Positions 31,421 through 41,813 of a stretch of DNA of 64,000 nt are shown here, in pieces (position 1 is the first letter of the stretch; every line of letters begins with the position of its first letter). The notes beneath the pieces are model-generated. The model made no database searches. It was not told the origin of the DNA and was given only the letters and a program-made list of their open reading frames with translations. The position numbers were made by a program, and so were the translations under genes. This DNA is from Viridothelium virens (Eukaryota; Ascomycota; Dothideomycetes; Trypetheliales; Trypetheliaceae), in assembly GCA_010094025.1 (NCBI GenBank), contig ML991850.1:62001-126000 (forward strand), in the 5' to 3' direction.

Positions 31421-32848
31421 ATGTCTCCTTCGCTCAAACTCGTTCTTTCGCTTGCTACAGTTCTGTCTTGTGTCTTTCCTACTTTCGCACATCCCGGTGA
31501 ACACCACGATCATGCTGAAGTTCATCATGAGATTGTCAAGCGAAATGCCCATGGTGCCATGATCCAGCGAGGCCTTGCCGCTTGTGCCAGCAACCCCGAA
31601 TTCCGTGCATTGAAGGCGCGTGGTGAGACTCGTCGTTACGAGAAAGCTCGCGCAATGCGGAAAGCTCGCGGGCTTGATATGGAGAGTAGGGATTACTGTG
31701 GTTTCGGGTGTGATCAGTTCACTGACTGTCGGTAGAGCCATATAAGACTCGTCGCGATTTGTCTGCCCTCGAGCAATTCGAGACTGTCAATCACAATTAC
31801 ACCAGCTCCGGTTACGATTTGAATACATCGCCCGAGAAACTGTTCGCATCGTACAAGAATGTGTCTTGCATACTGACCCCTGAAGTCACCGAGGGTCCTT
31901 ACTACGTTACTGGCGAATACTTTCGTACAAATGTTACTGACGGCCAGGAAGGCGTCCATGTCCACCTTGAGTATCAATACATTGACATCAGCACTTGCAA
32001 AGCCGTCTCTGGACTGTATCTTGACACCTGGAATGCCAACTCTACTGGGGTTTATTCTGGTGTCGTTGCTTCAGGAAATGGAGTCGGTACAGCCGACGAG
32101 AGTAACTTGGTACTGGCATGGACGATCTCGAATTTCTGAACTAGCCTTGCTGACCTATGGTATTATTAGAACAACACCTTCCTTCGTGGCGTCACTGAAA
32201 CCGACGAAGAAGGTGTCGCTGCCTTTGACACACTCTTCCCGGGTCATTATCAAGGCCGTGCTACACACACTCATCTCATCGCCCATACCAACGGCTCGTA
32301 AGTTATGTCCCACTTCGATAGGCATTCAATCCCTTCCCTCTCAAATTTGCTTCAACTCTGCCAAAATAGCTTACTTTTATCATAGAATCAATCGCAACGG
32401 CACTTACACTAGCGGCAACATTGCCCACGTCGGCCAGATTTTCTTCGACGAATCCCTTCGATCAGCTGTTGAAGAAGTCTATCCATACAACACCAATACG
32501 CAAGTTGTTGTCTCCAATGACGACGACATGTGGGCACCTGAGCAAGCCGACAGCAACTACGACCCCTTCCCCGAATGGGCCTACCTTGGGGACTCAGTAT
32601 CTGATGGTCTGCTCATGTGGATCTCGGTCGGTATCAATATGAGTGCCAGCTACAACGTCAGCGTTGCTGGTACTCTGACTGCTAACGGTGGCGTTCCGGA
32701 GAATACCGGCAATTTCACCGCGCCCAGCGGGACTCCCCCAGCTGGTAAGTTCCCAGCAAATCGGATTCAGAAGAAAAATGCAGGCGACTTGCTAAATGAT
32801 TCACAGTGTGAGCCCAGAAGCTTTTGTGAGGCTGACTGGTTTAGCTAA
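31421..32848 (+). CDS. Secreted intradiol ring-cleavage dioxygenase
   Basis: Four exons, 31421-31685, 31736-32109, 32170-32297 and 32386-32848, give 409 residues. A signal peptide (LVLSLATVLSCVFPTFAHPG) is followed by a His-rich and basic propeptide. Catalytic marks are EGPYYV (Y144/Y145) and GHYQGRATHTH, giving iron ligands Y240, H246 and H248. VGQIFFDE and PYNTNTQ then follow, as in the extracellular fungal branch. These enzymes open catechol-type rings between the two hydroxyls using non-haem Fe(III). An exon-1 frame reads on through a stop unless the 50-base intron is removed. A good intron signal also exists near the end (GTAAGT at about 32745 to CACAG at 32806); using it would change the last 35 residues. 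Confidence 0.88.
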
Positions 32849-33322
32849 GCCTTCTCGAGTTGACTACGTATTTCTGAAAATTGTGAGATCCTTGGGTTGC
32901 AGAGGTGTCGAAATTGTACTACAATATTTAGGGATTCAGTCGCTTTCAAAAATTGAATTTATTCACGGCGCAAATTTTGACTAGAACTGTAATTTTTCCG
33001 AACCGAAGATAGTCTGCAGATGTCTTGTTCGCAGTGCCAAGTCTAATTGCCCAATCGTGAGCTCCCGTTCCGCAGTATCCCTGATCGAATCGCCGTAAGT
33101 GCAGATCCACCTTATCTCCAAATAGTCGATGTGTTGAATTGGATAAATGGTACGAAGTACGGAGAGATGGATGACGAATGTTACGCGTCAAATGCGGGAG
33201 GCACGGGGACCTCGAAACAATCATTAGCGCCATCTGGCCTATTTGCAACGTTGATACAAGCCCCGAAAAACCACCTTCCCTAGCCTCTGCACCATTGTGC
33301 AGACCTCGCTTGCCTGACCGTA
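32849..33322. other. Intergenic
   Basis: About 0.5 kb between the dioxygenase and RUD3; holds the dioxygenase 3' region, which may include a terminal exon, and the RUD3 promoter. Confidence 0.45.
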
Positions 33323-35557
33323 ATGTCCGCTACTCTTGCTGCTGACCCGTTGAATAGAGCAGGTCAGCATTCTCCCCGCCCTTCCTGTGTCCACCATTCC
33401 GGCTTGCAACACCCCTCTCTCTTACGCTGAGATCGCAATTGCTAATACTCGGCGCACCTCAGGTTCTAAAAGCAAGAAGAAAAAGAAAGGTCACAAGAAG
33501 GGCAAGAGCACAGGCGAGGCGGTACAAGTCAATGGCAGCGGTGAAGCTGGCGAGGGGGAAAATGATGAGGGCGAGGAGGAGCAAGGTCTACCCAACGTAA
33601 AGCTCCTTTTTCTATCCTATTCAGGAGACATATCGCTGATCAATAAGCATTCGAATGCCAATCAACAGGAAGAGCAGTCACAACATGAGGCATCCTCTAA
33701 TGCTGTACAGAACCACAACGACGCTCCAAATGGAACATATCTAAATGACTCAAGGGTGGAACATGAAGAGCAGGAACCAGAAGATGCACCGCTCATGCCA
33801 CCTTCAGGAGATACTACACAAAAGCTCGATGCTCTTGCTAAGGAGCGGGATGCTTTGAGAGTAGAAGTCACAGAACTGCGAAAGTCACTGGAGCAAATAC
33901 AAGAAAGGCATACCGAGGATAATTCTAATTTGCGAACCGAACTTGAAGAAACGCAACAAAGCAAGGAGCATGCAGAAACCCAATACAAGACTTTGTTGGG
34001 CAAGGTCAATACCATCCGATCGCAGTTGGGCGAGCGATTAAAAGCTGATGCCGTATGTTCTCGCTTTGAATTCTGAGTGGTGTATCGATTGTTAAACGTC
34101 TGTACAGGAAGAGCTTTCACGTGCGCGCGCCGAAATCGACGATCTCAACGAGCAAAATAGCAGTCTCCGTGAGAACGCTGACGGCCTCCAATCCACTCTG
34201 TCTAAACTCTCCACCGAAAATGAATTTCAAGCTCGTGAGATTTCTGACCTTCGCTCTCGAACCTCGCTCTCGCAACAAAACTGGGTCAAGGAGCGCGATG
34301 ACTTAATTAGCCGAGAAGCCTATGCAAAGGAAGAGTTCGAGAATGCGAGACAGGCCATGCAAGACTGGGAGGTGTTGGCTATGGAGGAGAGGAGCTTAAG
34401 AGAGAATTTGCAGGGGAAGGTCGAGGATTTGGATGAAAGAGTCCAGATGCAACGGGACGAGGTGGATAGATTAAGAATGGAGAGGGACACGCAGACACAG
34501 ACTGTGGATGGGTTGCAGCGGGCACTGCAAGATTTACAAGATGGTAGGGGACCCTTCAATTGTGTTTCTAGATCTATACAATATTCCCTTCGCTCACTCG
34601 TCATCGGATTTAGCTCGCAAGAAGGAACTTCGCGATCTCGTCGAGTCTTCACAGTCCCAGCTCGAAGAGACGCGGAGACAACTCGCAACGACCGAAGAAA
34701 GCGCCACAACCTCCAAGTTAGAGCTCGAAGCAACACGGAAAGAGCTAGAGCGAGCCCTACCCTTCGAGAAAGAAGTCAAAGAGAAAAATCTCCTCATTGG
34801 CAAACTCCGCCACGAAGCCGTCATTCTGAACGACCACCTCACCAAGGCCCTCCGCTTCCTCAAAAAGGGCAAGCCCGAGGACAACGTCGACCGGTACGCC
34901 TCTTTCTCCCTTCTTCTCCTCCAACTCCTCTAATTCCTCCTTCTACCACTCATCCATCTCCCCACCCACTAACATCCCAATCTCTCCCCCAGCCAAATCG
35001 TCACCAACCACCTCCTCCACTTCCTCGCCCTCGACCGCTCCGACCCCAAAAAATTCCAAGTCCTCCAACTCATCGCCGCGCTCCTCGCCTGGTCCGACGC
35101 CGAGCGCGAACAAGCCGGCCTCGCCAACCCGCACTCCACCTCCACCTCTCTATCCGGCACGCTGACCCCATCGACGCTGACCACCTCCTTCAATTCCCTC
35201 CGCATCAAGGACCTCGGCAGCAGCTATCGCCGGTCGCCGAGCACCCCGAACATCGCCGCGAGCGAGGTGTTTGGAGGTAGTGGTGGTGGTGGTGGTGGGA
35301 GTGAGAGCAGGAGTGTTCAGACGCCGGACTCAGCGGCAGGAGGAAAGGAGAGTCTGGCGGAGCTGTGGAGCGAGTTCTTGCAGAGGGAAGCGGAGGAGGG
35401 GGAGAAGGGTGCGGGGAGTCGGAAGGGGAGTGTCTCGGGGCATGGTCGAAGGGCGAGCGCGAGTACGTTGGGGAAGGGGAGGAGGGAGAGCGCGGCGGTG
35501 GGGAGTCCGGATGTGACGAGGGAGAGGGATGGAAACTGGGGAGGAGGGAAGAGTTAG
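33323..35557 (+). CDS. RUD3: Golgi matrix GRAB-domain golgin, Rud3-like
   Basis: Six exons, 33323-33362, 33463-33596, 33648-34052, 34108-34543, 34614-34893 and 34993-35557, give 619 residues. The N-terminus is a Lys-rich then acidic segment. The centre (about 170-420) is one long coiled coil. The GRAB domain follows at about 430-475: VDRQIVTNHLLHFLALDR and FQVLQLIAALLAWSDAE. This domain binds Arf-family GTPases at the cis-Golgi. Rud3/GMAP-210 proteins act as tethers between ER and Golgi. The C-terminal 130 residues are Gly/Ser-rich and disordered. The intron at 33597-33647 is a multiple of three with no stop, so retention would only add 17 residues. The ATG at 33323 is set by a 40-base first exon. 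Confidence 0.88.
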
Positions 35558-36064
35558 GTTAGAGGTCGTGTTGGGCAGGGGAGAGGAGGGGAGGTAATGA
35601 TAGATCTGTACATATCTGGATTGCATCGCGGGGCATTATTGAAAGGTAGATCTAAGGTATGTCGTCTTCGAAACATCTATCCCGATAATAAGAACGGCCA
35701 ATGTTACTCAAGGGGCTGGCAGGTGGTGATGCATATCAACCCCGGTAGCAAAGGTACAGCGAAACGGAGTCGACAGCGGCATCTTCGGACCGCCATTCTT
35801 ACAAATCCTTCCATTACTGTAATAGAAATATTTGTGAAACAGCTGAGAGTCTCGCAAATGTCCGAGAGGTATCCCTATACTTCGTGCTTCTAGCTTTACT
35901 TAACAACTCTCTACCATATTCTGGCGCAAGGCAGTCATTTATTTCATTGCTATATCCAAACCACAAAACTATTCCCGAAATGCGCTTTTCCAGCTCTAAA
36001 TCCTGAACACCATGCTCCATATGCTTGTCATAGAACCTCCCTCTCCTGCATGGTTCAACCGCTG
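35558..36064. other. Intergenic between convergent genes
   Basis: About 0.5 kb holding the 3' flanks of RUD3 and the guanylate kinase gene. Nothing else seen. Confidence 0.5.
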
Positions 36065-36906
36065 CTATGATACACCGTCTTCCTTCAAGCCACCCATCAC
36101 CCAGCCCTCAACCTCCTTATACGCCTTCTCCAAATCATCGTTCACAATCCGCTTATCATGCACACCCTCCTGCTCCGCATACTCCAACTCCTTCTTCGCC
36201 TGCTCCAAGCGCCACTTAATCTTATCCTCTGAATCCGTCGCGCGAGATCGCAGTCGCTGCTCGAGCGTCTCTGCCGAGGGTGGCGCGATAAAGAGGTAGC
36301 GAGCAGGAAAGTCAGGTGTCTTCCGTAACTGCTTGACGCCCTAAAAAGTTTGCAGCAAATCAGCGTCGAACAGAACGAAGATCGCAACATAACCCAAAAC
36401 GATGTCCAACGGGGATCGAGGGAGCAGAAGACCGCAAGCGAGAGAGGAGAATCAACCCACCTCCATCTCAATATCCAAAACACAACACCTCCCCGCCCCA
36501 GGCCTCGCCTCATCCTCCACCACCGCCCGCCTCGACGTCCCATAGAGGTTCCCGCCAAACTCCGCCGTCTCCAGCATCTGGCTCGTCTCCCTCAGCCGGA
36601 CAAACTCGTCGCGGGTGACAAAGTGGTACTCGCGGCCATTCTGCTCGCCGGCGCGGGGCGCGCGCGTCGTGTGCGAGATGCTGAAGCGGAAGGTGTCCGG
36701 GTGGGCGGCGAAGAGTCGCTGGATGAGGGTGGATTTGCCGGTACCGGAGGGGCCGGAGATGATGATGGGGCGAGGGGTGGAGGAGTCTAAGCGGAGAGGT
36801 ATTAGAAGGGGGTGATGCAGAGGGATGGCACGGCTTCGTCATGAGGACTAATGGTCGGGATGACTCGAGAGAGGGGTGGGGGAGGGAACGTACTGCTTGG
36901 AGCCAT
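36065..36906 (-). CDS. GUK1: Guanylate kinase
   Basis: Three exons, 36906-36894, 36786-36461 and 36340-36065, give 204 residues. The first exon codes only MAPS plus one base. The P-loop GPSGTGKST lies at 16-24. It is followed by the GMP-binding region SISHTTRAPRAGEQNGREYHF, then FGGNLYGTS, CVLDIEMEGVKQL and the lid-like FIAPPSAETLEQRLR. This is a full GMP kinase, which makes GDP from GMP and ATP in the cytosol. The wrong-frame stretches of this region are Pro/His/Arg-rich and can mislead a gene finder. Head-to-head with the SET-domain gene. Confidence 0.95.
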
Positions 36907-37293
36907 TGCGGCGGGGAATGCTTGCGGACGGCCGAAGACAGAATTCAGGACAATAGCGACGGGTTTCGAGGGAGTGAAGAAGGCCCGTGGGACCTTAGGC
37001 ATTCGTCACGGTGGCAGGATAAATGAGAGGAGATGCAGCGGATTACGATGGGAAGACGCAAGCAGTGATCTAGAAACTCGTGAGGCTTAAGCTTTGCTGA
37101 AACTGTGGGCGCGAGAGCGGTTCGGCCCGCTGGCGCTTGTCGATCAGACCAAATTTAAACTCCAATTTTTACGCTTCAAAATACACTGTCATATTTTGCT
37201 ACATAATTTTGTTTGCCCTAAGGTACTTACTTGCTTGCCTTTGGTTGATCCCTAGATCTTTATTATTATCATTTTTTCTAATAAAAATTGCAT
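36907..37293. promoter_or_regulatory. Divergent promoter region, guanylate kinase / SET gene
   Basis: A 387-base gap between outward-facing start codons. It is AT-rich at about 37140-37290 on the SET-gene side. No coding exon. Confidence 0.4.
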
Positions 37294-38260
37294 ATGTCTT
37301 CCGCGAATGGGATATCTGTAATATCGAACGGAAATTCGAAAGAGAATACTCCAGAGGGTGTGCATATGCAACGTCATGCAGGCCTAATCTTAAAATCAGA
37401 TACCCCAAAAGGTAAATTGCTTCGAAGGGTATTGGTCTTTACCATCTCTAACCCGGAACAATGTGATCCTGTATCTCCTTTGTAACTATGAGCTTACTGG
37501 GAACATGTAAATTGGTAGGTCGAGGCGTCTTCACCACTGCACCAATTACTGCGGGTACTGTTATCGAGACTTGTCCCGTGCTCCTTATCAGCGAAAAAGA
37601 AGTTCAAGCCCATACGAAGCATACGGAATTAAACCATTATACGTAGTAAGCCCCAACATCCTTCTCTTTAGTGATCTTCTATACCCGGTCGTCTTTCTCC
37701 CTGTGCTGGTTATCATTAAGACTCGTCAGATACAACACGCCTTGTTGCATCGTCATTATCTCAACGATGTAAGTTAAGCAAGCTGACTACCTTTGTTCCA
37801 GCAACTGGCCTGTACTCTCTGCCTACAACCACCACGGATCCTGTCAAGCGATTGTATTTGGCCTCGGCAGCATGTTCAATCATTCCCGACGTAAGCAGAA
37901 CGTTACGTGGGAGCGAGATCTGAGCCAGAAGACGATTACTTATCGCGCCCTAAGAAGAATCGAAATCGGGGAGGAACTATGTAAGTTCACTGCGAGTCTT
38001 CTGTTCAGAAGCTTCTCTTCTTGAAAGATATCTCTTGCGCAAACTTCTATATACCGACTTTTTTGTTTGGTCGGTTGTGTCGACGGATTTCACCGTAATT
38101 TGCATTAATATTGCTTTTCTGTTTGAAGCTCTGACACAGATATCAAGGTATATCTTACGGCGACCGCCTTACTTTCATTGATGCAGAGGAACTAGCCGGG
38201 AGAGAATCAGACGACGAGTCTGAGAATAACCCCATCAATAATATACAGTTAGGCCTGTGA
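37294..38260 (+). CDS. Compact stand-alone SET-domain protein, Set7-like
   Basis: Four short exons, 37294-37411, 37519-37642, 37802-37980 and 38148-38260, give 177 residues. No single frame is long, so the gene is easily missed. Joined, it reads TPKGRGVFTTAPITAGTVIE (SET-N), then HTKHTELNHYT, then GLGSMFNHS (the NHS motif that binds the methyl donor), then ITYRALRRIEIGEELCISYG (the ELxIxYG motif with the active-site Tyr) and DRLTFIDAEEL. The protein is little more than the SET fold, with no AWS, post-SET or MYND parts. That resembles fission yeast Set7, a small H3K37 methyltransferase, but substrate cannot be read from sequence. Intron 2 is long (159 bases) and its donor (ACGTAG) is weak, so a small middle exon is possible. 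Confidence 0.8.
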
Positions 38261-38548
38261 AGATGCCTTAGCTAGTCGTGATTCTTCATGACTCTCATCT
38301 TACAGTGACACGTCTGAAAGACAAGGGTGTTGGAAAGACGGGACACGGCCAGGGCGTCCAGCCAATTTAAAGAATCACTGCAAAACTGACGCCGAGATGC
38401 CCCGTGGTAATCTGCCTCGATCCAGCGACTGGGGTACTATAAAGAAATGCTGCCAGGAAACGAGCTGCTGCAACTCGGCATTTAGCCAATCGCAACCTCT
38501 TAAACAAATCTCCAGCAATGCTTGCGAAGTTATTTCAATAATTCGCTC

Positions 38549-40443
38549 TCATTGCACACCAACACCAACGGCCGGAGTAGCACCCTCATCCTTTACTGTA
38601 TCTTTCATTGCTGAATCCTCGTTCTCCTGGTGCTCTTCGGCTGCAGTCCTCAGATCATATGCGAGCTCAAAGCATTCGGCGAGAAGGGTGGTAACACTGC
38701 CTTGGCCTTCTGGGATGTCGGAGCCGACCATGAATTTGCCGTCGACGCGCATGTTGTCTATAGAGTTGAGCTAAAGGCACATGAATCAGTCTCAATTTGT
38801 TGTGAGTTTGAAAATAGGCCTATCGGAAATGTATCTCGAAGGACATCTTTACCTTCATGCTGTACGGGTATAACTCCCGCGGTGAATCGACCCCGCCAGA
38901 GTTTTTCACCTCCCAGAGACACCGCCGGAGAGTCATAAGTTGGTTGTAAATCGGCAAAAGAGCTTCAGAGACTGGTTCTGAGGCGATGATGAGTTGGTAT
39001 ATGTATGCGTAGCTCTTGCGGAGAAGATATAACAGCGTCTATACAGTTCACATGAGTCAGCTTCTTATGGTTGAGGTTTGAGCTGCGAAGTGTACACACT
39101 CTCTGGGCGTGCAAATCTGCCGGCTTCCCCTCTGCGTCCAGGAAATTTCCATCTACTCTTGCCTCATCTACTCGGTCCAGCTGTCTTTGATACATCCAAA
39201 GATCGGTCTCGCGAAGGGACCAAGATTGAGTGAGTGTAAGCCGATCAAGCTGGTTGCGGATCTCACGCAATTTATCGTAAGTATCCTGAAATCGTTCATC
39301 GATCTTTCCTTGTCTATATTGCAGAAATGTGAGTGCCATGTTTGTAGATTGAGGGAAGAGATTGCAAGAGGCGCATACTTTTGTTGTATCAGATCAACCC
39401 ATATCAAGCAACGTTGAAGTACATCTGATACGACCTTTCGTCCCTCAGGAGCGGTATTCCCAGCAGCATCGTGCTCAGCCTGCATCTGCCGCAACTTGTC
39501 TGCATATCTATCCTCAGCTGAACGGTCATCTTTTTCAGGAAGGGTAAAAGAGTCGTGTGTTTTTTCCTTGATCTCGAGGAGTCGGGTATGGAATTGCCTG
39601 ACTTCCTGTACAGGGAACTAGCGCTGCTTTAGCAAATATTGGTTGCTATTCGGAACGTAAATCTACCTTTGACCTTGCATTGGAGCCAGACAAAGAGCGC
39701 AAAATCGATACCAGCTCCTCATATATGGGCTCCAAGTCTGGCGTTAGATGCGATAGCTCGTGCTCAAGTTGATGCAGCGTCGTTCGACAAACCGCCATGC
39801 GTGCTTCGAGTAGAGTAAGGAGATGGGGACTGTGGTGTTCTCGACCACGCTCAACTGATCCCTGCCATTCTTCCAATTTCTTTCCGATCGATATGAGGTC
39901 TTTGCGTGAGTAGAAGCCGGCTTCGCGGAGGTGATCGAGGAGGCGCTTGGTGCTTTTAGTATGGACCATGTAACAAATTGGAAAGTGGCTGTACTTTGAC
40001 TGTTGATACAGCAGAATATCTGTAGCAGTTTCGTTAGAATCGAGAAGAGGAATTGCACAGGTGGATCTGCCATACACTGCAGGAGCTTCCTGGGTTCGCC
40101 CAACGGTCATGAAAAAGAGCGAGATAAGTTGATAGCAGTCGTCAAGTACGATATCCACTATGGTTCAGAGCCAATCAGCGCTCATTCCTCCTCATCCTTC
40201 AGCAAACTTTATCCAGGCCTGCCTACCTCTGTTCTGCTCATCGCGCTTTTCTTTTCTGATCTCGTTCAGAATTTCAACTTGTTCGTTGATCTGATTGTAC
40301 AGGGTAAGCACATCCTGAGATTTGACATAAGTGCTCTTGTCGGCTTTCAGTAGCGATAGGCGATCCCGAATATCAAGAATGCGATCGAGAATGGGCTGTT
40401 CTTTCGGATCGAGGGGCAACCGTATTGCGGGGGAATCAGTCAT
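38549..40443 (-). CDS. DUF2408-like fungal helical protein
   Basis: Six exons, 40443-40227, 40157-39667, 39617-39379, 39313-39100, 39038-38853 and 38770-38549, give 522 residues. All junctions keep phase. The product is almost wholly helical: MTDSPAIRLPLDPKEQPILD, LLDHLREAGFYSRKDLISIG, LTPDLEPIYEELVSILRSLS, FQDTYDKLREIRNQLDRL, LLYLLRKSYAYIYQLI and LLPIYNQLMTLRRCL. This is the plan of fungal proteins grouped as DUF2408, whose role is poorly known. The tail is acidic. No signal peptide or membrane segment. Head-to-head with ribosomal P1. Confidence 0.8.
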
Positions 40444-40820
40444 TTTGAAGCACAAGTGGTTGTACGAATTGTTCAGCAAGTGGCAGATGCAGTATGCCTT
40501 GCGTTGTCGATCGACAGCCTTGTAGGAAGAGGCGTCCTGCGGTTGAGGTGATGGAGCTCAACCATCGTACATAATTCCCTGCCTTCGATCCTCTTCTTTT
40601 GGGGACCATGACCCCGCGTACCTAATGTGGCTTAGTGGCGGTGATTCGCGGAGATACGTACCTCTTGCTAAGTGAAGTGTCGCGTTCGGCATAATATTTA
40701 TCCGCTCCCACTACAGACATATTCAATCCCACGTTCGACTTGGAGGCTAGCATTGAAGCAAGACGACCAGTCGACGAAGACGCCAATATCGACTCTCTGA
40801 ACCATTGAGCATTGTTTACA
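40444..40820. promoter_or_regulatory. Divergent promoter region, DUF2408-like gene / ribosomal P1
   Basis: A 377-base gap between outward-facing starts. It must include the strong promoter of a ribosomal protein gene. No exon seen. Confidence 0.4.
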
Positions 40821-41343
40821 ATGTCTAACGCCGAACTTGCTACCTCTTACGCTGCTCTCATCCTCGCTGATGACGGGGTTGATATCACTGTGCGCTTAGA
40901 CTTTGCTTTGCCAAAATATCTTTGATACTGACCCGGTCGCCAGTCTGACAAGCTCCAAACTCTGATCAAAGCCGCAAAAATTGATGACGTGGAACCAATA
41001 TGGTGCTCACTTTTCGCAAAGGCAAGCCTTCACCATCGACGGCGCACAAGTGCATGACTGATCAAAGTGGCATTATAGGCTCTCGAGGGTAAGGATGTGA
41101 AGGATCTCCTTCTGAATGTCGGTTCCGGCGGCGGTGCGGCTGCTGCTCCTGCCGCGGGTGGTGCCGCTGCCGCTGCTGGTGGAGACGCTGCAGCTGCGGA
41201 GGAGAAGAAAGAGGAAAAAGAAGAGGGTGAGTCGCTTCATCACCTCGATCATGACGATCCAGCTATTCCAAAGCTAATACCCTTGGCTCGGTACAGAGAA
41301 GGAAGAGTCAGACGAGGACATGGGTTTCGGTCTTTTCGATTAG
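40821..41343 (+). CDS. RPP1: 60S acidic ribosomal protein P1
   Basis: Four exons, 40821-40889, 40944-41021, 41079-41226 and 41297-41343, give 113 residues. [20 protein letters not shown] and [20 protein letters not shown] form the helical dimerisation domain. An Ala/Gly hinge and the invariant tail [12 protein letters not shown] follow. P1/P2 dimers form the ribosomal stalk, which recruits translation GTPases. The second intron (41022-41078) begins AAG|GCAAGC and ends ATTATAG, a GC-AG intron; the flanking exons fix it because the reading [14 protein letters not shown] is invariant in the family. Confidence 0.96.
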
Positions 41344-41813
41344 AGAAAGCGAAGATTCAGGGGTGGTGTTCTTGCATTGCGGCTTCGCTGCTGGTGTTGG
41401 GTGGAAAGGGGCATGTCATTATATTCCCGAATACAATACCATCAACGGATCCATTGAAATGAAAAATCGAACGAAGTGATATGACAGGTCTTGATTGTCC
41501 GGGCCCTATTATGCCCGGATTTGGTCGGGGAGGCCCCCAACGAAAATATTCCATTTCGCATACTTCGTGTTATTTCTTGAAACTGCTCTGAAAAGTACCC
41601 AGACTGAAATAGTTCATCGGTCTGCAAGATACTATATTTTCTCACAGGGGGAACCCCTGATACGAGATGACACAGTTATAGTGAGTATCAATTGGGCAGC
41701 TGCCCATCTCTATTTCATTATGAAGCAATCTAAGCTAGAAAGTCCTCTCCAGACGCCATTCCCGCCTTGCTACACTCAGGGCATCCCCAGCAGAATGCTG
41801 GGAATTTGCTTCA
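41344..41813. other. Intergenic between convergent genes
   Basis: About 0.5 kb with the 3' flanks of ribosomal P1 and SOG2. A GGGGCC/CCCGGA-rich patch lies at about 41497-41540. No gene. Confidence 0.5.

Noticed and set aside
30721-31500. 259-residue plus-strand open frame overlapping the dioxygenase start
   Set aside because: Overlaps the signal peptide of the secreted dioxygenase in another frame and has no recognisable domain.
34943-35208. Minus-strand frames rich in Glu, Val and Gly inside RUD3
   Set aside because: Shadows of the RUD3 GRAB-domain exon, which reads correctly on the plus strand.
37769-37801. Possible extra 33-base intron in the SET gene
   Set aside because: It has good donor and branch words but is too short for a normal intron; the longer intron 37643-37801 gives a clean protein.
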